Of a stretch of DNA of 38,630 nt, positions 33,801-38,630 are shown in pieces. Source of the DNA: Bacteroidales bacterium (GTDB lineage Bacteria; Bacteroidota; Bacteroidia; Bacteroidales; VadinHA17); assembly GCA_003520925.1 (NCBI GenBank), contig DOTV01000033.1:1-38630 (forward strand), given 5' to 3'. A program made the translations under genes and the position numbers. Every line of letters begins with the position of its first letter. Position 1 is the stretch's first letter. The notes beneath the pieces were generated by a model. It was given only the letters and a program-made list of their open reading frames with translations. It was not told the origin of the DNA and did not search any database.

Positions 33801-34584
33801 TACATTTGCCGTTGTTACGGGTGCAAGTATGGGTATAGGCCTTTCAATAGCAAAAGAACTGGCTGCAAGAAGGTACAATCTTGTCATGAGTTCATTGCCA
33901 GGTCAGTGCCTTCCTGTTTTATGCAATGAAATTGAATCAGCATACATGGTCCGTGCGCTCCCCTTCGAATGTGATCTGACGTCGGAAAACGGGCCGGAAA
34001 GCCTTTTTGAATTTGTGCAGAGTAAAAAGGTTAAGGTAAATATACTGGTTAATAATGCCGGGATCGGATATGAAGGTCCTGTTGAAGGCTATACTTGTAA
34101 ACAGATAGACAATATGTTAATGCTAAATGTGAGGGCCATGACACACCTTACTGTATTTTTCACTTCCCTACTCAAGGAAAATGGCCAGTCATATCTTCTG
34201 AATATCAGTAGCTTCGGAGCTTATACCCCTACCGCATATAAAAGTATATATCTTGCCACAAAATCATTTGTTTTTTATTTTACACGGGCTCTTGAGTCAG
34301 AATTTACCGGAACAAACGTTAAGACATGTGTCGCTGTACCATCGGCTGTCAGGACGAACAAGAACACATTGGGAAGAATTGAAAGAAATGGCTGGTTCTC
34401 TCAGAAATCTGCACTTAATCCCGGAGAGGCTGCTGCTGAAATAGTTACAGGTATGTTTAAGGGGAAGAATGTAATTGTGCCTGGCAAATTATCCAGACTG
34501 TTTTTTAATGTGGCTCAGTTTGTTCCTGAGGGGATTATTTTACGGCTGACCAGGCAGATATTCAAAAATTATCGTCAGGGTTAG
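33781..34584 (+). CDS. Short-chain dehydrogenase/reductase (SDR)
   Basis: The 267-residue product has the classical SDR motifs TGASMGIG (13-20), NNAG (91-94), catalytic Ser143 or Ser144, and Tyr157 with Lys161. After the catalytic part, the C-terminal segment is hydrophobic with KLSRLFFNVAQFVPEGIILRLTR, suggestive of membrane association as in 17-beta-HSD type SDRs. Its start overlaps the epimerase gene by 20 bp; adjacent ATGs at 33781 and 33784 are both possible. It is the last gene of the CPBP-epimerase-SDR operon. A short inverted repeat (GTCAGG with CCTGAC, 34574-34592) overlaps its end and may terminate the transcript weakly. Confidence 0.85.
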   Translation: MMENEDNTFAVVTGASMGIGLSIAKELAARRYNLVMSSLPGQCLPVLCNEIESAYMVRALPFECDLTSENGPESLFEFVQSKKVKVNILVNNAGIGYEGPVEGYTCKQIDNMLMLNVRAMTHLTVFFTSLLKENGQSYLLNISSFGAYTPTAYKSIYLATKSFVFYFTRALESEFTGTNVKTCVAVPSAVRTNKNTLGRIERNGWFSQKSALNPGEAAAEIVTGMFKGKNVIVPGKLSRLFFNVAQFVPEGIILRLTRQIFKNYRQG

Positions 34585-34601
34585 ATCCTGACAATATCCT
34601 T

Positions 34602-35066
34602 TCAGGTTTTCTTTCCTGTCATGGTTTTTATTTCCAGCTTCAAAATAGTTGTTTTATCAAAAACATCCTGCTTATAGTTGAATTCGGTCAGGTTTGAATA
34701 ATGCTTCATAATGGAATTCATGCCTTCCATTCTTTCTTCATCATCACTGATAATAAAAATATCACCCCATCCAACCACACTGCTGTATTTCATGCTGAAA
34801 TCACATGCTTCCCTGCCGATGGTAAGGTTATGGTCAGTGTCCATTTCAAAGCAAACGTGGTTATTCGTTCTTATAATATCTATTTTCCTGCCCTTGCCGG
34901 CAGAATGAAAAAATAGTTTTTTCCGGGCACCCCCGGAATATCCGAAATTCATTGTGACTATATATGGGATATTATCATCAGTCAAAGCTATCCTGCAGAC
35001 ATCACAACGTCCGATTATTGCCTCAATCTCATCAATTTCTGTTATTTCCCGCTCTTTCCTTCTCAT
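34602..35066 (-). CDS. Pyridoxamine 5'-phosphate oxidase-like flavin-binding protein (NimA type)
   Basis: The 154-residue product opens MRRKEREITEIDEIEAII, which is a typical opening for the NimA/NimC-like branch of the split-barrel flavoproteins. Other family signs are CDVCRIALTDDNIPYIVTMNFGY, LFFHSAGKGRKIDIIR and ACDFSMKYSSVVGWG. NimA proteins reduce or shield against nitroimidazole drugs, while many relatives are uncharacterised FMN-binding reductases. The gene stands alone, convergent with the SDR operon and divergent from the THX gene. Drug resistance cannot be inferred from this alone. Confidence 0.82.
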   Translation of the reverse strand: MRRKEREITEIDEIEAIIGRCDVCRIALTDDNIPYIVTMNFGYSGGARKKLFFHSAGKGRKIDIIRTNNHVCFEMDTDHNLTIGREACDFSMKYSSVVGWGDIFIISDDEERMEGMNSIMKHYSNLTEFNYKQDVFDKTTILKLEIKTMTGKKT

Positions 35067-35177
35067 AATTATTCACTGTTTGAAATTACTTAGACATTTT
35101 ATGTCCGTTTTGTGAAATGAAAATACATCCTTTATAAGGAAAGCCTAAAATTATTAATTTACAATAAAGAATATTGT

Positions 35178-35185
35178 TAACTTTG
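35178..35185 (+). promoter_or_regulatory. -7 box for the THX gene
   Basis: TAACTTTG matches the Bacteroidota TAnnTTTG consensus exactly. It sits 40 bp before the THX ATG at 35226, giving a leader of about 35 nt if transcription starts normally. Confidence 0.5.
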
Positions 35186-35225
35186 CCCGATTCTAAAAAA
35201 GTGATTTAAAATAAATATAATTTGT

Positions 35226-35696
35226 ATGGGAAAAGGTGATAAAAAAACCAGGAGAGGCAAGATAATTCTTGGTACCTATGGTGTAAGACGGCGCAGAAAA
35301 AAAGCTGATAAGCCGGAAATTAAACAGGTTATTCTTCCGAAGGAAAAAGAGATTAAAGAGAAAAAGCCTCTGAAGGAGAAAAAAGAGGTTGCTGAAGTCA
35401 AAGTAGTTTCTGAAGTTGTTGAAAAAAAGGAAGTAAAGGAAGCTAAACCTGTCAAGGCAGTCGTGGAAACCGTTGAATCCAAACCTGAAAAGGCAGCAAA
35501 GGAACCTAAACCTGTAAAAGAAGAATCAAAACCAGCTCCGAAGGCAAAAGCCGTGAAGGAAGTTAAATCTGCTGAAAAAACTGAAGCCAAAGAGTTAAAA
35601 ACAGTTAAGGAGAAAAAAGAATCAAAAATAGCTAAGCCGGTAAAGGAAAAGAAGGAAGAGAAGGTATCCAAACCTGTAAAAACGAAGAAAGGTTAA
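35226..35696 (+). CDS. 30S ribosomal protein THX-like with long lysine-rich C-terminal tail
   Basis: Residues 1-26 (MGKGDKKTRRGKIILGTYGV and the following basic residues) match THX (bS31), which is only about 25-30 residues in Thermus. Here the frame continues for about 130 more residues, made almost wholly of Lys, Glu, Val, Pro and Ala. Words like KPVKE recur about four times (near residues 75-80, 98-102, 140-146 and 150-155). The tail looks disordered and histone-H1-like. THX binds the head of the 30S subunit. A -7 box lies 40 bp upstream. Its stop overlaps the convergent ThDP-enzyme gene by 4 bp. Confidence 0.8.
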   Translation: MGKGDKKTRRGKIILGTYGVRRRRKKADKPEIKQVILPKEKEIKEKKPLKEKKEVAEVKVVSEVVEKKEVKEAKPVKAVVETVESKPEKAAKEPKPVKEESKPAPKAKAVKEVKSAEKTEAKELKTVKEKKESKIAKPVKEKKEEKVSKPVKTKKG

Positions 35697-37291
35697 CTTT
35701 TTTTCCCTGCTATAAGCCATTGATAATCCTCCGGATCAATCCTGGCGTTGATGATAACAGGTTTGTTAAGGGAGAGACCCTCATTTATTGCGATTCTCAA
35801 ACTCTCTTCCGAATCAGCATTAATGACCCTGATCCCGAAAAAATTTGATGAATCGAAAAGATCTCCGGAATAAAGAATTGTTCCATACGGTGAAATGTTC
35901 TGCCATGATTGCTTCAGTTTTATAAGGTTAAGTTCACCATCTGTAAAGACAACTGTTATAACCTGAAGATTGTACCTTCGGGCAGTGAGAATTTCACCGG
36001 CAGTCATAAGAAATCCTCCGTCGCCTGTCACACAGACCACTGTTGAATCCGGACTGACTATTTTGGCTGCAAGTGCTGCAGGCAGACCAAAACCCATAGA
36101 CGACCATCCATCAGTCATAACCAAATTCTGTTTGCCTGAGGTTTTCCAATACTGGCCGGCAAGATGAAGATGGGATCCGACATCAATGGTCAGAATAGTG
36201 TCGGCGGGCAATTCCTCCTGCAAAATTTTAAAAGCTGTAACCGGCCCGAAATGATCAGTGAATCCATTAAATACTGCAATGGTTTCGCTACGTACTGACT
36301 GAATCGCTGATCTGTTGAAAAAAGAGGATTCGATTTCAATAGTGTTCAGAATTCTGAACCATTCATCCGGATGGCCTGTAAACTGTTCGATCCTGGATAT
36401 TTCTGGCAGATCTGTTTCAATTGTGTTAAAAATAACCAGAGGCACGTCAGGCATCCAAGACTCATAATTATATTCAACCGGATCGTAACCAAGTCCGATT
36501 ACAAGATCGGTTTCCCTGAAAATATCTTCAAGGTAATCACTTAAAGAGTGGAAAAGAACACCAGCATAACAAGGATGATTTTCCGGAAGAAGGCCTTTGG
36601 CCATAGGAGTTACAACTACCGGAATATTGTTATTATCCAGAAAACGAACTAGCCTACTTCCAATTTTATACCTGGCAGATGTTAATCCGGCTGCAATAAG
36701 TGGTTTTCTTGATTTTTGCAGAAGAGAAACTATGTTATCGGTATTATTGCTGAAGACAATGCGGGGATCAACATATATATATCCATCAGAAGCTTCCACC
36801 TTGCAATCAGCGATATCCGAGGGCAGGCCTATATGGACAGGCCCCGGGTATTCGTCACTGCATATCTTTATAGCTTTATGCATTACCTCAGCTGCATTGC
36901 CGGGTGTCATCCTGAAAGTTGCCTTTGTAAGGGGTTCAAAGAGTTTCTGATGATTAATGTTCATCTGGGTGGTACGCTGAATCATCTTATCATCCATCTC
37001 ACTTGTAAGGATTATTACAGGTGACCTGTCAAGAAAAGCAGCTCCGGCACCAGAGGCCAGGTTTACTGCACCTGGTCCATATGTTGCATGACACACGCCT
37101 GGGGTACCTGTTAACCTTGCCGACACTCCGGCCATGATACCTGCTGCCGCCTCATGTGCCGTAAGGACAAATCCGATACCTGCCGATCTGAAGCTTTCTA
37201 TATATGGAATTGAAGGACCTCCCGGCACTCCGAAAACATACCTGACACCAATTTTATATAATTGATCTGCAATGTATTCAGCAACAGTCAT
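35693..37291 (-). CDS. ThDP-dependent enzyme, acetolactate synthase/decarboxylase family
   Basis: From ATG 37291 the product is 532 residues, MTVAEYIADQLYKIGVRYVFG. A TTG at 37315 would add eight residues, but it lies within the -7 promoter box. The protein has a catalytic glutamate in TAHEAAAGIMAG (the ThDP-activating Glu), the central cofactor-domain pattern of the family, and a C-terminal ThDP/Mg motif VTGDGGFLMTAGEI (Asp and Asn-containing GDG loop). Relatives are acetolactate synthases, benzoylformate and oxalyl-CoA decarboxylases and 5-guanidino-type enzymes. No ilvN small subunit is nearby and the key ALS FAD segment is not obvious, so the substrate stays open. Confidence 0.82.
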   Translation of the reverse strand: MTVAEYIADQLYKIGVRYVFGVPGGPSIPYIESFRSAGIGFVLTAHEAAAGIMAGVSARLTGTPGVCHATYGPGAVNLASGAGAAFLDRSPVIILTSEMDDKMIQRTTQMNINHQKLFEPLTKATFRMTPGNAAEVMHKAIKICSDEYPGPVHIGLPSDIADCKVEASDGYIYVDPRIVFSNNTDNIVSLLQKSRKPLIAAGLTSARYKIGSRLVRFLDNNNIPVVVTPMAKGLLPENHPCYAGVLFHSLSDYLEDIFRETDLVIGLGYDPVEYNYESWMPDVPLVIFNTIETDLPEISRIEQFTGHPDEWFRILNTIEIESSFFNRSAIQSVRSETIAVFNGFTDHFGPVTAFKILQEELPADTILTIDVGSHLHLAGQYWKTSGKQNLVMTDGWSSMGFGLPAALAAKIVSPDSTVVCVTGDGGFLMTAGEILTARRYNLQVITVVFTDGELNLIKLKQSWQNISPYGTILYSGDLFDSSNFFGIRVINADSEESLRIAINEGLSLNKPVIINARIDPEDYQWLIAGKKS

Positions 37292-37312
37292 ATTAAATGA
37301 TTTGACGATTGT

Positions 37313-37320
37313 CAAAGCTA
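37313..37320 (-). promoter_or_regulatory. -7 box for the ThDP-enzyme gene
   Basis: The minus strand reads TAGCTTTG, an exact match to TAnnTTTG, 22 bp before the ATG at 37291. It covers the alternative TTG start, which argues for the ATG. Confidence 0.5.
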
Positions 37321-37398
37321 TTAAATTAAATTCTTCAAACCCCCTTCACGAATGCAAATTCTATTAAATTTATCAGCATCTTTTTTAAAATAACCCAT

Positions 37399-38630
37399 AT
37401 GGAAAGCAAAACAAAAAATTCAGGCATTCTGTTAACTGCAGCTTTTATTCTTTCGACATTTACCGCAAATGCTGAGAATCTGACTGATATTTACAAGAGA
37501 GCGGATGATCTTGCGAAAAGGACGGCTGATAAGGTCTTTTATGGAAATGTCCGACCTGTCTGGATAGGTAAAACAAACAGTTTTCTTTATGAAATCCTGA
37601 CACCTTCAGGAATGGATTACATAATTGTTGATGCAGATAAACACTCGAAGAAGAAAGCTTTCAACCAGGAGAAATTCTCATCAGCATTTGAAGCTGCAAC
37701 CGGTAAAAAAAGCGAACCCGGAAAGCTTCCCTTAAGGGATATTGTTTTTTCTGATAAACAGGGAAGCTTTGCTTTCACTTACGACGGTTTCAACTGGATA
37801 TGTAACCTGAAGAATTATGAAATAACGAAAGGGGAGAAAGTGACTGATCGGAGGAGGCCAGGAGGATGGGATTGGGGTTTCAGGGACGAGCTGACAAGAG
37901 ACAGTGTTGAATCTCCAGATAAAAAATGGAAAGCTTTTATCAAGAACTATAATGTATTCATCAGGTCAGGGGATGATAAAAAAGAATATCAGCTTAGTTT
38001 CGACGGGGCCCTCGGTGAATATTATTCGTCACTTATAAAGTGGTCGCCCGATTCAAAAAAACTTGTTGCTTACCGTGTGAAACCAGCTGAAAAACATATG
38101 ATATATTACATAGAGTCTTCGCCGGAGGATCAGCTGCAGCCAAAGCATTTTTCATATGAATATCAGAAGCCGGGAGATGCTGTTCCTCAAAAGTACCCGC
38201 AACTTTTCGATATTGATTCAAAAAAGCATATTAAAGTGGATGACAGCAATATTCCCAATCAGTATTCTGTCAACGACATTAAATGGAGCAGGAGCAGCCG
38301 TTACTTCACATATGAATACAACAAGCGCGGCCATCAGGTTTACAATGTGGTCAAAATTGATGCATCTTCAGGCGGCTCAGATGTCATTATCAATGAAACA
38401 TCACCCACCTTTTTTGATTACAGCGGGAAAAAATACAGATTCGATGCTGAAGAGACTAATGAAGTTATATGGACATCTGAGAGGGATGGCTGGAACCATC
38501 TGTACTTATATGACTCCGGCAAGGGAAAAGTAAAGAATCAAATAACTGAAGGAGAATGGGTCGTAAGGGATGTCGTATATGTTGATGAAAAGAATAGACA
38601 GATTGTTTTTCAGGCAAGCGGAAAGGAGGG
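37399..38630 (+). CDS. Prolyl oligopeptidase family S9 (DPP-IV N-terminal domain), truncated by window end
   Basis: ATG at 37399 opens a frame that runs without a stop to the window edge (410 codons seen). The N-terminus has a signal peptide of about 25 residues ending in TANAEN. The rest matches the DPP-IV N-terminal beta-propeller: WSPDSKKLVAYR, IKWSRSSRYFTYEYNKRG and the family signature WTSERDGWNHLYLYD. The catalytic alpha/beta-hydrolase domain with Ser-Asp-His would lie beyond the window, so activity cannot be judged. Such secreted peptidases remove dipeptides from peptide N-termini. Confidence 0.85.
   Translation, partial: MESKTKNSGILLTAAFILSTFTANAENLTDIYKRADDLAKRTADKVFYGNVRPVWIGKTNSFLYEILTPSGMDYIIVDADKHSKKKAFNQEKFSSAFEAATGKKSEPGKLPLRDIVFSDKQGSFAFTYDGFNWICNLKNYEITKGEKVTDRRRPGGWDWGFRDELTRDSVESPDKKWKAFIKNYNVFIRSGDDKKEYQLSFDGALGEYYSSLIKWSPDSKKLVAYRVKPAEKHMIYYIESSPEDQLQPKHFSYEYQKPGDAVPQKYPQLFDIDSKKHIKVDDSNIPNQYSVNDIKWSRSSRYFTYEYNKRGHQVYNVVKIDASSGGSDVIINETSPTFFDYSGKKYRFDAEETNEVIWTSERDGWNHLYLYDSGKGKVKNQITEGEWVVRDVVYVDEKNRQIVFQASGKE

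Noticed and set aside
35276..35671. 131-residue minus-strand frame
   Set aside because: Mirror of the low-complexity lysine-rich tail of the THX gene; Ser/Phe/Thr-rich by composition.

Overview
The window looks like chromosomal DNA of a Bacteroidota bacterium, probably a free-living Bacteroidales or Marinilabiliales relative. The signs are a SusC/SusD outer-membrane pair, many lipobox and Tat-type secreted enzymes, promoter-like TAnnTTTG boxes, a THX-type small ribosomal protein and moderate base composition. I cannot place it to genus. The first and last genes run off the ends. I saw no tRNA, rRNA, transposase, integrase, phage gene or CRISPR array.

Region 1 (1-4372, minus strand) reads as a ribose or nucleoside scavenging operon: ribokinase, lipoprotein nucleoside hydrolase, lipoprotein ADP-ribosylglycohydrolase-like protein and a GRP/ureide-permease-type transporter. 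Region 2 (4538-15679) is a polysaccharide or uronic-acid utilisation locus. SusC, SusD, an exported RraA-like protein, a Tat-exported enolase-superfamily dehydratase and an MFS acid-sugar transporter lie on the minus strand. KDG kinase (kdgK) and a GH88 unsaturated glucuronyl hydrolase lie on the plus strand at either end. The signal peptides suggest that part of sugar-acid breakdown occurs in the periplasm, with a 2-keto-3-deoxy acid imported and then phosphorylated.

Region 3 (15824-28904) is the most unusual part. A sorbitol-type Zn dehydrogenase and a PfkB sugar kinase precede a long minus-strand set: SorE-like reductase, class II aldolase fused to an SrlD-like dehydrogenase, PHP-domain protein, second class II aldolase, NagD-like HAD phosphatase, fused alpha/beta 2-oxo-acid-dehydrogenase-type E1 and lipoyl E2. 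A divergent GntR/UTRA regulator stands at the head, with two near-identical 16-bp palindromes between it and E2. The set looks like a complete, regulated catabolic pathway for a polyol or ketose, but I do not recognise it as a described one.

Region 4 (29025-37291) holds a Tat lipoprotein Gfo/Idh/MocA oxidoreductase, a run of RNA-related genes (cold-shock protein, RRM protein, NYN-OST-HTH protein), a three-gene operon (CPBP protease-like, epimerase, SDR), a NimA-like flavoprotein, a THX protein with a very long lysine-rich tail, and a ThDP enzyme of the acetolactate-synthase family. A DPP-IV-like S9 peptidase starts at 37399 and is cut by the window end.

Several intergenic gaps hold short-word or palindromic repeat elements, some recognisably of the same family. 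They cluster at gene 3' ends and in gaps inside operons.
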